Part shown: in pieces, positions 26,195-38,193 of the stretch
Position numbering within the stretch: position 1 is the first letter of the stretch
Layout of the letters: each line of letters starts with the position of its first letter
Assembly (NCBI GenBank): GCA_033032175.1
Contig: CM065319.1
Location: 17,457,018 to 17,521,017 of the forward strand
Source of the DNA: Saturnia japonica
Taxonomy: Eukaryota; Arthropoda; Insecta; Lepidoptera; Saturniidae
DNA length: 64,000 nucleotides
Reading direction: 5' to 3'
The notes under the pieces: generated by a model
The model's input: the letters and a program-made list of their open reading frames with translations, nothing else
The model's database searches: none
Told to the model about the DNA's origin: nothing
Made by a program: the position numbers and the translations under genes

Positions 26195-26790
26195 GATTTT
26201 TCAGTTATCAGATAACTTTATTTGAGAAATAGTGTTAGGTTTTATAATAAGATCCCGAAGCAAATTACTGATTTACCGGACAAAAAGTCAAGTAGAGAGT
26301 GGATGAACGTGAATTACAGTAATGTTTGGAAGTGACCTCTATAACCTAGTGGTCGTAAGCGCGATTGCTATGATCGAGGTTGGGGTTCGATTCCCAGGTC
26401 GAGCAAAGTGTTATTGGGTTTTTCTATGAAAATTCTTAGTAGCAGCTCGGAGTTTGGCTTTGAGCCCGATTAATGGCAATAGGCTCGCCCTCTATTACAT
26501 GGAATCTAAAAAATATACACGGCGAATTGTGGGTGTACAGCTATGCCTAACCCTTCGGTGATACAGGCGTGATGGTATGTTATGTTATGACTCTCTCTGC
26601 ACATCCACTAAATTATTAATATGATTATATTAACTATAAATATTAATTATACAGTTGAAAAAAAACCCGATTGAGTTAGTTGCCAGTTCTTCTCGATGAA
26701 TGTTATGTATCTGAACCGTTAGCCGAATTATGGCATTCGTGTCTCTTAAAGACTAAATTGAATAAATAATTTTTTGGTTTGAGTTGAATA
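26195..26790 (+). mobile_element. non-LTR retrotransposon 3' end, copy 2, interrupted by a SINE
   Basis: A frame at about 26233-26310 reads SVRFYNKIPKQITDLPDKKS, matching copy 1 at 18310. After the SINE comes 'gagttagttgccagttcttc' (26671) and the end 'gaataaataattttttgg'. Decayed, no full frame. Confidence 0.65.
26345..26590 (+). mobile_element. tRNA-derived SINE, copy 2 (nested in a LINE tail)
   Basis: Same element as copy 1 on the plus strand. A box is in 'gtggtcgtaagcgcgattgc', B box in 'ggggttcgattcccaggtcg', and the tail 'gatggtatgttatgttatg'. Non-LTR tail sequence lies on both sides (26195-26340 and 26640-26790), so the SINE landed in an older LINE copy. Confidence 0.8.
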
Positions 26791-28200
26791 GTTTTTAAAT
26801 TTTGTGTTTTTATCCGTCTAAACCTCTAAATAGTTCCTCAAATATAGAATTATGTATCTGATGATTGAAAAATTAACCCTAAGAGCAACAATATAACGGG
26901 TTGATCAGTTTTATCGGCTCTATGCCTTATTAATTTATTTTATCGTTAATCGTTTCTAAAAAAAAATTAAAATGGTGAACTTTTTAAAAACCATTTTATT
27001 AATAAAGTTCGGTTACTAGGCTACTGATATTAAATAGGGAACTATACTATTTCTATGTTCTTTATTTCTTGATGACAGTTCTAATTTGATAGTTATAGTG
27101 TTGTGACCAAAATAAGTAATGATATCGATAACTCATCGAGTGACAATGACGAATCATCAGATTTTGATTAAATAAATAAATAAAGATTACCTGTTGTTAT
27201 AATTGTTTCGTTTCATTGTCGAGTACCTACCTATACCTACTTATTTTACAACAGCTTCGAAAATTTTGAAGAAGTTGGCATTATCAATCAAGAATTAATA
27301 CGTGTAACATAATTTGTTACTAATGTAATGAAATATAATATTAGTTGATAAATTTGTACAAAAGTATCCGGTAGTAGTTTAGTTTCTTATATTTTGTAAA
27401 AAATATCGGGTCTGTTATCGTGTTACGTTTATCGATATAGCCCCATCCCTATCAGTTTCTCCGACTCTCGTATAACCTTGTACGTGTGTAAACACCATAT
27501 TTTTATAAAATAATGCATACATAATGTAAAAAAGACGCTCGTTCAAGTTTTCACAGGAGCTGTCATCGAGAAAATAAAGAAATGGAAATGGTATAGTTAA
27601 TGTTATTCTGAAGATAATAAACAAAACTCGGTCTTGATACGTCCATTTTTTCGCGAGTTATTGTAACCACCTCGTAAAAAAAAATCCGTACGTCCACGTG
27701 AATTTTTTTCAAACAGTTTTTTTAAATAGCAAAATAAAATTGATTTATCGGTTTATAAAATAGATTATTTGAACTGTTTTATTGAAATATATTTACTCAT
27801 ATTATCGTATAAGTGTCAGTTGATTGACTTTGAAGTATCGAGAATTTGAGCAAAGTAAACTAATGATAACACATGATTATGAAACAAAACAAAAAAAAAA
27901 CTTTTTCCTAGGGAACATAGGTTTCTTATAGAAAATTGTGAATCGAAAAACTTGCCAATACCTAATTTATTTTCTTGACACTCGTTGTTTTTGTTGTGTG
28001 ATCTACACGGTTGTATGTCACGACCTCAAGCGCCGCGCCTCATAGAGCACTCACAGATATAATATCAGATTGAAGGGCGCTGCTGACCGCATGTAATCCA
28101 CGAATGGACAATATTCTGTTCTCCATATTTTTATAGCATCCTAGTGTTAGATTTGGCTACCATTAGTAAGTTGTTAGATATCTTTTAAATTTTGTTAATG

Positions 28201-28640
28201 ACTAGCTGTGGCCGCGGCTTCGCTCACGTGGTCTACGGAATGCCATCGATCAACTTTTTTGTAGATCTTTTTAATGTCTACAATTATATAGTACATTAAC
28301 TTGATATATCTCTTATAGTTTACTCAGCGTAAGCTATTTGAGCGGCCGAATTGATTTACCATGACCTGTTTATTTTTTATTTGCGCGGAACCCTAATTCT
28401 TGTTCTAAAATAAAAGTAGCCTAAGTTACTGCTTATAACGTCAGCTATCTACTATTGAAAGTCCCGTCAAAATCGATCCAACCATGTCGGTGGTTACTCA
28501 GAACAAACAGACAGACAGACAAAAATTTCAAAAATGGGTTTTCGTTATAGATATCGTATATAATTCCATATACATTTAGTAAAAAACTGTTATTTTGACA
28601 TTACAAACAGACACTTCAATTTTATTAATTGTATGGATAG
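28201..28640 (+). mobile_element. RTE-like non-autonomous fragment
   Basis: It starts 'ctagctgtggccgcggcttc', ends near 'aacaaacagacagacagac' and 'aaatttcaaaaatgggtttt'. This 'cccgcggcttcgc … acagacagac' structure is the common 3' tail of insect RTE-type elements and SINEs derived from them. No intact frame. Confidence 0.6.
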
Positions 28641-31189
28641 AAGATTTATTATTATTAACAAATCAGGCTAATAAATTTATGTTACAATATTTTCGGTTGA
28701 AAATAATTTCCAGGATTTAGATAGATAGTACAGATTTTTTAAATAATTTTTAAGAAATAATAAAAATATATAATAAAAACAAACAGAAATATGATGATAT
28801 TAAAAAAAGGGTTGTACATTATATATTTCCAACAAAATATAAAAGAACCGAGAGCTGAAAGTACAGTCGACTGTTAAAAAATAATGGATATTATTTTTAA
28901 TATTAATAAATAATTAATATAGATTGTTTAATTTAAGCAGTGTAAAGAAACTTACCTATTATTTTATTTTGCAAAAAGAAATCCTGGAATTAGAGTTTCA
29001 CTGTTTAGTTATTGAGTGACCGCCAAATTCCACTTCAATTGGTTATTATTGTATAGTTTATAACTATTAAAGATGTAATAATATGTATACCATAAATATG
29101 GTTTAATTTTTTCAATTTATGTCATGTCGGATTGGCGCGAACCGCACAGCGCGGGAGTGGGTTGCGGACTGCGCGCGCAACTATATCTGACGTAAAATCG
29201 CCAAATATAGCGGCTTGAGAGAAATATAGAATTATATATCTGAGATATATGTAAAAAGGGGTGCATTGAGTTTACTTTTACGTGTATACGACTTAGAGTT
29301 ATGACTTTTACATATTGTTAAAGCGGTGAAATGTCGGTCCGGGCGTGTTATTTTTGCCGGCGAGTTTTCTTCGCTATCCGCGCCTGTCTTTAAACGGCAA
29401 TATGCTAAGAGTAATTCTGCTGCGTACATTTGTTTACTAAGAAAATTGTTTAGGAACAATGTATGTGGGTTAGTATGTTACTCGGGGTAACCTACTTTTT
29501 GTACATACATTTTTATGCATTTCATGTGTAAAGATTTTTTGCCTAAACCTATTTAAAAACTATATTGTTGTATTTTATGATATCCCGAAGCTGGTAAGTA
29601 GATATTTGTTAAACATTTCTAATACCAATTGTATGTAGTTAGTAAAGTTATAAGTAGATAAATTAAGCCTTGTTAACGTTAATGTATGAGTTTTTTCGTG
29701 GTATTTTCCTTCACTGCCGAAAATACGAGAAATCCTTATAAATACAAAGCCTGAGAAAGATTTTTGTAAGGATAACTTTGCAAAATAAACTTTAACAAAA
29801 TAAGACATCATCTTTATTCTAAATATGCCGAAGAAGTAGTAAAATAATGTAATCAATTTATATTATACAATGTGTATAATATTACTACTTCCTTTTCCAT
29901 TCCATTTTCTGTTTGTAAATCGTGCTGTGCTTTGTATTTACCACATTGCTGTTAACTGAAAGAAAATGTCTTGTTGGAAATGTTTTTATAATATATTTTT
30001 TACAATCGAAGTTTTATGTTCGCAATATCCGTCGAACACGCCTTCTCCACTTCAGAGTACCTAACAACCGTTGAGTCTGTTCGTACCAGAAACTGTACCG
30101 ATAAAAAACTCATTAAAACAGATTACTATAGACATTCGTACTTCGCACGGGAATCTGGATTGAAACAGCACTGCGTGCGCTTGCGCCGCGTTCGTCTACG
30201 TAGATCTAGAGTTTGTTTACCCGCGCGCGCGCAAATAGATCATATTTTTACTTGCACTTGTCTTGACTTTATTGCGCCTTACGATTCCAGAATCGGAAGA
30301 TCAGGCAAGGTCGGATAATTTAGGGCTATTAAATAAAATAGCGAAAACAAGAATTTTCATTGGTAAAAACAAAACTTGAAAAAATGGCTGTATTTGTCAA
30401 ATTTAGACTTTTGAGTTTAATTAGCAAGAATATCATTTAATGATTAAGAAGAAAAGAAACCCACTCCCTAAATACGTAGGTATTTTACTAAAACATAGCG
30501 ACACCAGAAATGGTTAAATTTCGGTTTCTAAATAGCAAAAAAGTATGCGAAACGTAAAAGATATAGAAATATGTAAATTTCAAATAAAAAGTAACAGAAA
30601 TATGTCTAAAACTAGCAGGTTCACGATCCCCCACGGATTGGATAAAGAGCTACAATCGAACATGTTAATAGAATTGTGTCTATACTGCCGATTATTCCGC
30701 ATATCCAATAATAGAATAATTTAAACATGGTTTGCTACGTAGCTATACGAACTACATACCACATTTAGTTTACGCGGTTACCCGCGGCCTTCTGCCGCTA
30801 TCAACGTGTTTCGCGAAAACGCACCGTAGGAACAAAACATTACACCAACTGAGCGGTTATATAGATGTAGGGATAAATTAACTTCTTCCTTGGAAACTGT
30901 GTCAGTCCTCTTAATTAAATACTTGGCACTACACCCCTTTAATTGTAAATAAGATAGTTTAATTTAAATTAGCACAATGTAAATTATGCGGACCTATACC
31001 CGTTGCCCTCCTAGGTAAAGCATATTTTGGTTTTGATTCTTTATATTTTACATTTAGGATAATGTTTTCTGGTTAATAAGTTCTTTATCCTATAATGTTC
31101 CCATTAGTGTTGATTATTAAATGATTATTAAATTCTTAAGCAATTCGCTACTTGACTCATACCAAATTTGGCGCATTATATAAATATTT

Positions 31190-31525
31190 GCTGTAGTATA
31201 TAATTTAAGAAACCGATATTTATCGATTTCAGATATTAAAAATGTAAGATGACTACATATTTTTTAAAATATGGTGAACTCTGAAAATGCTGTCGGCCAT
31301 GTTGTGACGTCACAGGATTCTAAGCATATACAAGCGAAATTCGCTATGACATTGACATGGAGATTATTACAATGACGAACGTTTTGCTAAATATCAAATG
31401 TTTGTTTTCAACCCGTATGACGTCACAGCAGAGATTTATTAGATTAATATGGCTAAGTGTTTTCGCCTGTATACGAAAAGTAAACTTTTAAAATAAAGTT
31501 TTCCGGTTTTCTAGGTTCCTAACTA
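31190..31525 (+). repeat. repeat C, copy 1 (direct copy at 37300-37690)
   Basis: It shares with 37300-37690, in order, 'tatttatcgatttcagat', 'gttgtgac', 'gacattgacat', 'tttgttttc', 'cacagcagaga', 'tacgaaaagt' and 'aacttttaaa'. Both copies contain 'tgacgtcaca' or its decayed form. No coding potential. It lies just downstream of exon 7 in gene sense. Confidence 0.6.
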
Positions 31526-32079
31526 CTTTAAAAAGGGTCAAGTAACCTGTTCGAATTGTATGTACAACGCAATCAAAACTACAATTGTCTTGTAATATAC
31601 AATAGGTAATGTTAAATTATTAATATTTCCATAATATATTATTACTTCCGTATACAAGTAGGTACCTAAGTTCTGCATGCATATACTCTGTGGCGCGAAG
31701 GGACAATAAAACGAAATCACTTTTTATACTCCAAAAATTACGAATTAGGATTCTCCTTATTTGACAGTTTGTTTTTTGACAGTTTAACTGATTTGAGTAA
31801 TGAGTTTTTAATTGTTATTTATTACATTTAAATACGAGCGATGCTATTATCAATTTTAAGCGCTTAAACTTGTTATTATATGATATTATACTAAATAATA
31901 AATACTACGTAGTTTTGTATACACATTTTATGAATATCATGCTTACAAGGTAGCCAACATTTATTTTTCGCAAATAACAGAAAATATTCTCATGTAGGTA
32001 ATATTTTTAAATAACGTTCATAGTCAATAAAGTCCAAATAATAGGCGAACAATTATAATCATAAATTTCATGTACGTAC

Positions 32080-32190
32080 TTGTTTAACGATGACCTTGCC
32101 AGATGGTTTCTCGGTGACGTAGCCCTGCATGCCGGCCATCAGAACCGACGCGCCCAGGAACTTGTTGAGGAGAGCGCGCGCCTCCGTGTC
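32080..32190 (-). CDS. smoothelin-like protein, coding exon 7 (5' edge damaged)
   Basis: The clear open frame reads DTEARALLNKFLGASVLMAG, then MQGYVTEKPSGKVIVKQ, and stops at a good GTACGT donor in phase 0 that joins exon 8. The N-terminal 20 residues look like a short amphipathic helix. If the exon starts after GTGAG at 32191 it has exactly 37 codons and fits exon 6 in phase 0. That acceptor has no pyrimidine tract, however, because the abnormal T-run block begins at about 32200. The true 5' border may therefore be lost, and the exon may extend further. Confidence 0.7.
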
Positions 32191-32199
32191 CTCACTCGT

Positions 32200-35100
32200 A
32201 TTTTTTTTAATGATTAAAAATTTTTTTTTTATTAAAACCCTGTTTCTTTTTTTTTAATGTTTATTTTTGGGGTTTCTTTTTTTTCTTTTTAGGGAAACAG
32301 TTTTTAGTTCTTTTTCTTGGGCTTTTTAAGATTTTTTAAAGGGGGGGGGGGAAACTTTGAAAAAAGGTTTTTTTTTTGGGTTTTTATCCTTTAAAATTTT
32401 TCGTATTTTCTTCTTGGTTTCTTTCCTGGGTTTTCAACTGTAAAATTTTCCCCTTTTTTTTTTAAATGAAAACCCACATTTTTGGGTTTTTTGGGGGGAA
32501 ATTTTTGGTTTTCGAAATTTTTGTTTGGTTTTTTTTTTCTTTTTTTGGATTTAAAAAAGTTGTTGAATTTCTTTTTTTTTGGGTTTCCCTTTTTTTAAAT
32601 TTAAGGTTTTTTTTTTTTGAGTTTTGGGGTGGGTTTATTTTTTTTTTTTTTTTGTTTAAACCCTATTTTCTTCTTTAGGGTGGGTTAAATTTCATTTTTT
32701 TCTTTGATTTTCCCTTTTTAAGACTATTTAAAATTTTTTTTTTTTTAAATTTTTGTACTTTTTTTTCATAAAAAATTTTCTTTTAAGGGAAATTTTTGGG
32801 GGTTTTGGGGAAATTTTGTTATTTGGTTTCTTTTTTTTTTTTAAATGTTTTTAGTTAAGAACTTTTTAAAATCCTGGGTCTTCAAAAGGGGTTTACTTTT
32901 GGTTTTTTTAGGGTTTTTTTAATTTTTCCCTTTTTTATGGGGTTTTTTTTGAAAGATTTTGGGCCTTTCAAAGGTTTTGATTTTTTTTTTGTTTTTTTTT
33001 TTAAAATTTGAATTTCTATGTTTTTTAATTTTGGTTTTTCTAGTTTTTTAAACTTGTTTTTGGGGTTTTTTGTTTTATTTTATGGGGGTTTTTTTGGGTT
33101 TTTTTTAACTTTTCTTTTTTGGTTTCTATTCCAGTTTTTTAAAATTTTTTATATTTTGCTTCTTGTTTTAATTTTTAAACGTTTTTTTGGAATTTTACCC
33201 AAAAATTTTTGGGTTTTTTGGGTTTTTTAAATTTTTAAGGGAAAAATCTTTTTGGGGTTTTGGTTTCCGGGCTTTTTTGGGATTTTTCCCGGTTTTGCAT
33301 TTCAAAGGGTTTCCTTTATTTGGGGTTTTTTTGGAAAAAGGGTTTCCTTTTAAACTTGTTTTTGGGTTTTCCTTTTAAAGGGCCATAGGGAAAGGGGGGG
33401 CCCCTTTGGGGGGGGTTTATCCATTTTGGGTGGGTCTTTTGGGTTTTTTCGTTTTTTTTTTTCCTAAGTTTTGATTTTCTTTGGGGGAGTTGAATTTTTT
33501 TTTTTGGGGGGGGTTCGCCGGGGTTTTTTTTCCTGTTTTTCCCTTTGGAAATTTTTTTATTTTATTTTTTGTTTTTTGGTTTTTTAAAAAAGTTTTGGGG
33601 CCTTTTTTTTTTTTTGGGGGTTTTCAAATTTTTTTTTTTTTTTAAAATGTATTTTTTTTTGGGGTTTTTTAATTTTTTTTTTAATTGTTTCTGTTTTCAA
33701 TTTGAAAGGGGTTTTTTTTGGTTTTTGGGTTAATTTTTTGGGTTTTTTATTTTCCCTTTTGTTTTTTTTTCCAATTTTAAGGGAAATTTTTTTTTTTTTC
33801 CTTTTTTAATTTAAATTTTTATTTCTTTTTTAATTTTTAAAATTTTTATTGGGGTTTTAGGTTTTTTAACCTTTCTTTATTATGGAATTTTACTTTCTTT
33901 GGGTTTTTCTAAGTTCTTAAAAGGGGGGGTTTTTTAAATTTGGTTTTTTTGGGAATTTTGCTTTGTTTGTATTTTTTTGTTTTTTGTAAAGGGTTCTCAA
34001 GGTTTTTCGGTTTTGTCCCTTTTTGTTTCCTTTTTTTTGTCCCTTTTTTGAAAGCCCTTTTTGGAGATTTGGTTTTTTTTAGGGTTTGGGACTTTTTTTT
34101 GGGGAAAACCCTTTTTTTCTTTGGATTTTTTTCTTTGGGTTTTTTCATTTGGGTGTTTTTTGTTTTGTCCTTTTTTGGGGTTTTGGGTCCTTTTTATTTG
34201 GTTTGGGGTTTGTTTTTTGCCTAATCCCCGGGGGGTTTTTTGGGGGTTTTTGGTGTTTATTTTAGGGGGTTTTATTTCCGTTTGGGTTTTTTTATAAGTT
34301 CCTTTAAGGAAAGGTTTTTCATGAAGGGTTATTTGCTTTTTTTAAGTTTTGTTAATTTTAAAATGTTTTTTTTACGTTCAACGTTGTTCAACTTAACCAA
34401 TAATTTGTTTTTGTCCAATTTCCAAGGTTTTTATCTGGAATTTTTATCGGGACGGGAAAACCGAGGGCCTTTTTAAGGGTAGGGGTTTTTAGGTTTTTTC
34501 TTTAATTTTTATAATTTTGTTTTTTTTAAAGTTTTTAATTTAAAATTTTTTATTAAAATTTGGGTTTCAAATTGTTTATGGAAATTTGCGACTTGTTTTA
34601 ATGTACTTTGGACCCTTCGGTTTTAAATTTTTTTGGGCGTGTTTTAAATTTTTTTTGGGTGTTTTTTTTTTTCTTGGGTTTTTGGTTTCCTTTTTTGTTT
34701 TTTTTCAAAACCTTGGTTTTTTGTTTCCCGGGATAATTTTTATTTGGGTTCCGAAAATTTTTACAACCCTATTTACTTGGTGTTTTTTTACGTCGGGTTA
34801 TTTAAAATCTTTACTGGGTTTTTAACTTTCGTTCATTTGGTTTACCCCTTCCTTTCTTTGGGGTCGGGGTTAATAGGTTTAAATTTTTTTTTTTTAAAAT
34901 TTTTTCTGGGCCTTTACGGGAAATTCTTTGTTTTTTTGTGGGTTCGGATAGGGGGGCCCTTTTTTAAAAATATTTTTTTTGGTTTAAACGTGGTTGGGAG
35001 TGGGGTTTATCTATCATAAAAAGGAAATGTAATTTTTAACTTTGGTTGGGAAGGTTTTCTTGGGAATTTTTTGATAAGTTTCTAGGGGTTTTTAAAGGTT

Positions 35101-37200
35101 TCCTCCAAATTTGGCCTGGGCGAATGGTGGGGTTTGAGGTCTCAGGGTTTTTTTGTATTTTTATTTTAAATTTTTTTGTCGGTTTTTTTTAAAAGTTTCT
35201 TTAGACCGAATTGGAATTTTACTTTTTGTTCCTGGTTCTTTTTTCCCTTTTTAATCTTTTATTAAATAGGGTATTCCCAAAACCCCTTAAAAATTAGGTT
35301 TTTAATTCTTTTGGTTTTAAATTCTTTTATTTTATTCATTTTTTTAGTATCGTTTTTTTAAAATTCTTTTGGATTTTTCTCTCAAAATTTTTTAAATTTT
35401 TTGGGTTTTAAAAAAAATTTGGAAAAAATTTTGTTCCTTTGGCCACGTTTTTTCCCTTTTTTTGGGCCCTTCTGGTTTGACAATTTCATTTTCATCGGGT
35501 TTGGAAAACCGAATTGTTTTTTAAACCTTTTTTTGGAAAGGGTGTTTATTGTTTTGTTGGTTCTTTTAGGGTCCTTTTTTTCTCCCCGGGGATTCAGACT
35601 TTTGGGACGGGGCCCATATGTTTATTTTATTTCTGGGATTTTAACTATTTTTCACGGGGAAACCCCGGGGCAAATTTTGTATTAACTTTCCTTTTTTCCC
35701 GGGTTTAATTTGTCTTGGAACCCTTTTGCGCTTTGCTTTTTTTTGGGCCCGGTTGCGGGAATTCCCGGGATAAACCCCGGTGGCAAATTTTTTGGGGGTT
35801 TTGAAAAAAAGCGGGAAAAAAGGCTTTGGATTTTAGGAACGGGGAAATTTTTCCCTTCCGTTTCCTTTATTAAAATGGGTTTTGGCCTCCCTTTTTATTT
35901 TGTTTTTTCAAATTTAAAATTTTCTTTAGCGGCCCCCCCCGGGTTTCTTTAAAATTATTTTATCTGTTTTTTTTAAAATTGATGGCAAAGGGGTTTAAGT
36001 TTTTGGGAAAGCCCAATAAAACCCTCCCTTCCCTTTATAAACCCAAACACTCTTTGGGTTTAGATGGGGTTTCTTTAAAAGGGAACACTTCCCCCTTAAA
36101 AGGGAAAAAGGGTTTTGGGAAAATAAAATAAATAAATTTTAAAGAAATTTTTTTTTTTTATAAAATAATTTTAAAATTTAAACTTCCCCCCTTTTTTAAA
36201 ATTTTTTTAAAAATTTTTTTAAAAAAAATCGGGGTCCCTTTTGAGGGTTTTAATTTAATTTATACCAAAAATTTTTTTTTACTTTTTTAAGTCCAAATTT
36301 TTTAAAATTTTTAAAAATTACAAAAACACTTTTCAGGAGAAAGGGTTTTTAAAATTAAAAAAGGTTTTTTTTTATTTAAAGTAATTAAAAATTTTTTATT
36401 AAATTTTTTAATTTTAAAATTTTGAAATTTTGCTTTATACTTTTCAAAACCCCTTTTTAAATTTTATTTTCCTTTTTTTATTAAAAAAAATTTTTTTAAA
36501 AAAAATCCCAAAATATACCGGGAAAAATTTTAATACTGTTTTTTTTATTTGGGAAAATTTTTTTTTTAAAAATATTAATTTTTTTAAAATTTAAAAATTT
36601 GTTAAATAAAATCCTTTTTTATTTTTGGTTTTAAATTTTAATTTTTTAAAGGGAAAAAAAAAAAATTTTAAAAAAAAAAAAACTTTGGATTTTTTTTAAA
36701 AAAAAATAAAAAAAATAAAATAAAAACTAAAATTAAAAATTTTTAAAAAAATTAAAAAAGAATTAAAAAAAAAAGGGAAAAAAAGGGGAAAAACCAGTTG
36801 TTTTTAAAAAACCCCAAAATTTCAATTTTTAAATTAAAAAATTTAAAATTTTAAAGAAATAAGGAATTTTATTAAAAATTTTTTTTTTTTTAAATTTCAA
36901 TTTAATTTTATAAGGTTTTTTAAAACTTTTGCCCTTTTTGTTTAAATTTAAACCCGTGGAAAAAATTAACCTTAAAGGTACCTTGGTTTTAAAAATTACG
37001 TAACAATACTTTAAAGGGGAAATAATTTTTTGGTTTCTTTTAAAATTTCAGAAAGTTTAAATTTTCTCCCCAGGGGGTTTTGGTGGTGGTTTCGAAATTT
37101 CCCCCGAAATGTTGCTTCCCTTTTTTAAACCGGTTGGATAAATTTTAAAAGGATTTTAAAAAATTTTTTGGAAAAAAAATTCAAAAAAAGACTAAATTTT
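32200..37200. other. abnormal homopolymer-run block (probable assembly artefact)
   Basis: From about 32200 nearly every base is part of a run of two or more, mainly T and G up to about 35950, then A and T to about 37200. Normal sequence resumes sharply at about 37200 ('aactgtcactaattgtgag'). It has no repeat unit, no strand-consistent codon signal and no mobile-element hallmark. The Phe/Leu/Gly-rich open frames inside it are products of the T/G composition. The most likely cause is a gap filled with unpolished low-quality reads. It lies inside the intron between exons 7 and 6 and truncates the acceptor of exon 7. Confidence 0.75.
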
Positions 37201-37299
37201 AAACTGTCACTAATTGTGAGCAGTCTGAAATATGCATCTTTCTTCCCGCAAACAAAAGAAGAAATTCAAAGTTTCGGCCTCGGAATGATGAAATAAATA

Positions 37300-37690
37300 T
37301 TTTCTGTAGTATTTGACTTATGACACCTATATTTATCGATTTCAGATAATGATATTATAAGTAATCATTGATTTCAGATAATAAAAGTGTTGTGACATCA
37401 GAGGACTAAGCAAATTTCATGTGGGATCTTTCGCCATGTAGTCTGTGCTCTGACATTGACATTTATGACATATTTAGAAAGTATCGAGATTTTTACAATA
37501 GATGAACGCTTGCTTAGTGCCAAACTGGTTATTGGTCTATGGTGTCAAATATTTGTTTTCGACTTTTTTGACTTCACAGCAGAGATAATGTAATGACTTA
37601 TATGGGTGACAAATTTTTCGTCTGTTTACGAAAAGTCAACTTTTAAATTAAAGTTTTGCAGTTTTGTAGGTCCTAAAAAATCGGGCAATA
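37300..37690 (+). repeat. repeat C, copy 2
   Basis: Direct partner of 31190-31525, somewhat longer through small insertions. The pair brackets exon 7 and the abnormal sequence block. Confidence 0.6.
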
Positions 37691-37975
37691 ATTAATTTAA
37701 CACCTATTTTGAAAAAGAATCAACTAGCCTATTAATAAATTATTACTGGATGCGAGGGATATTAACGAGATACTGTGTTGATTGATATAAGTAAGACAAA
37801 CGAGTTCTACGATCAAAATGCCTTGCATTAAACCACCTTACATTAGGCTACTAATTTTCATTGTTTTTGACAAATTTACTATCAAGAAAAAGGTAGGATA
37901 TAATAAATATGATTTATAAATAAACTGCATTAAAATAATTTATACTTAATGTTATTTAAATAAATAAAAACATAC

Positions 37976-38193
37976 TCCATGAGCCTGGTGGATGGTGGTG
38001 CCCGTGTCTCCCCCAAACTTCCTGGTGGTGGTGATAGCGGCGAGGCCGTGGATGCGCGACGGTGGCGCCCCTTGCGACTGCAGCAATCTCTCCAGTTCTT
38101 CTGGTTCCGTGGAGTACGCGGTCACCGAAACTGTACCCTCGGGTTCACCACCGTTGCGCGAGTGGAACTCTTGCCGTATCACAGTACCTTTCA
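37976..38193 (-). CDS. smoothelin-like protein, coding exon 6 (compact block)
   Basis: The 218-bp exon runs from a tttcag acceptor to a GTATGT donor. It enters in phase 1 and leaves in phase 0. It codes VKGTVIRQEFHSRNGGEPEG, then TVSVTAYSTEPEELERLL and SQGAPPSRIHGLAAITTT, ending TGTTIHQAHG. Mixed hydrophobic and charged residues suggest a folded strand/helix module, unlike the neighbouring disordered exons. I do not recognise it as a named domain. GC content is much higher than in the surrounding intron, as expected for a conserved exon. Confidence 0.8.

Larger units (their letters stand above)
14292..32079 (-). other. 17.8-kb intron between exons 8 and 7
   Basis: The largest intron. It is a graveyard of mobile elements: dispersed repeat A, non-LTR tails at 18200 and 26195, two SINEs at 25199 and 26345, repeat B at 23870, an RTE-like fragment at 28201 and repeat C at 31190. 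Three CpG-rich islets (about 20400-20490, 29120-29215 and 30165-30235) stand out from the AT-rich background. I found no exon that fits phase 0/0. Confidence 0.65.

Noticed and set aside
26345..26420. tRNA gene (A and B boxes present)
   Set aside because: The same sequence occurs inverted at 25199 with a long body, a LINE-like tail and a target-site duplication, so it is a SINE.
30016..30318. 100-codon plus-strand frame
   Set aside because: Crosses a CpG-rich islet. Arg-rich part comes from base composition and there is no homology or splice context.
32466..35952. Many open frames of 60-95 codons rich in Phe, Leu and Gly, looking like membrane proteins
   Set aside because: They arise from T- and G-runs in the abnormal block. 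Several overlap in different frames with the same composition and none has a splice or start context.
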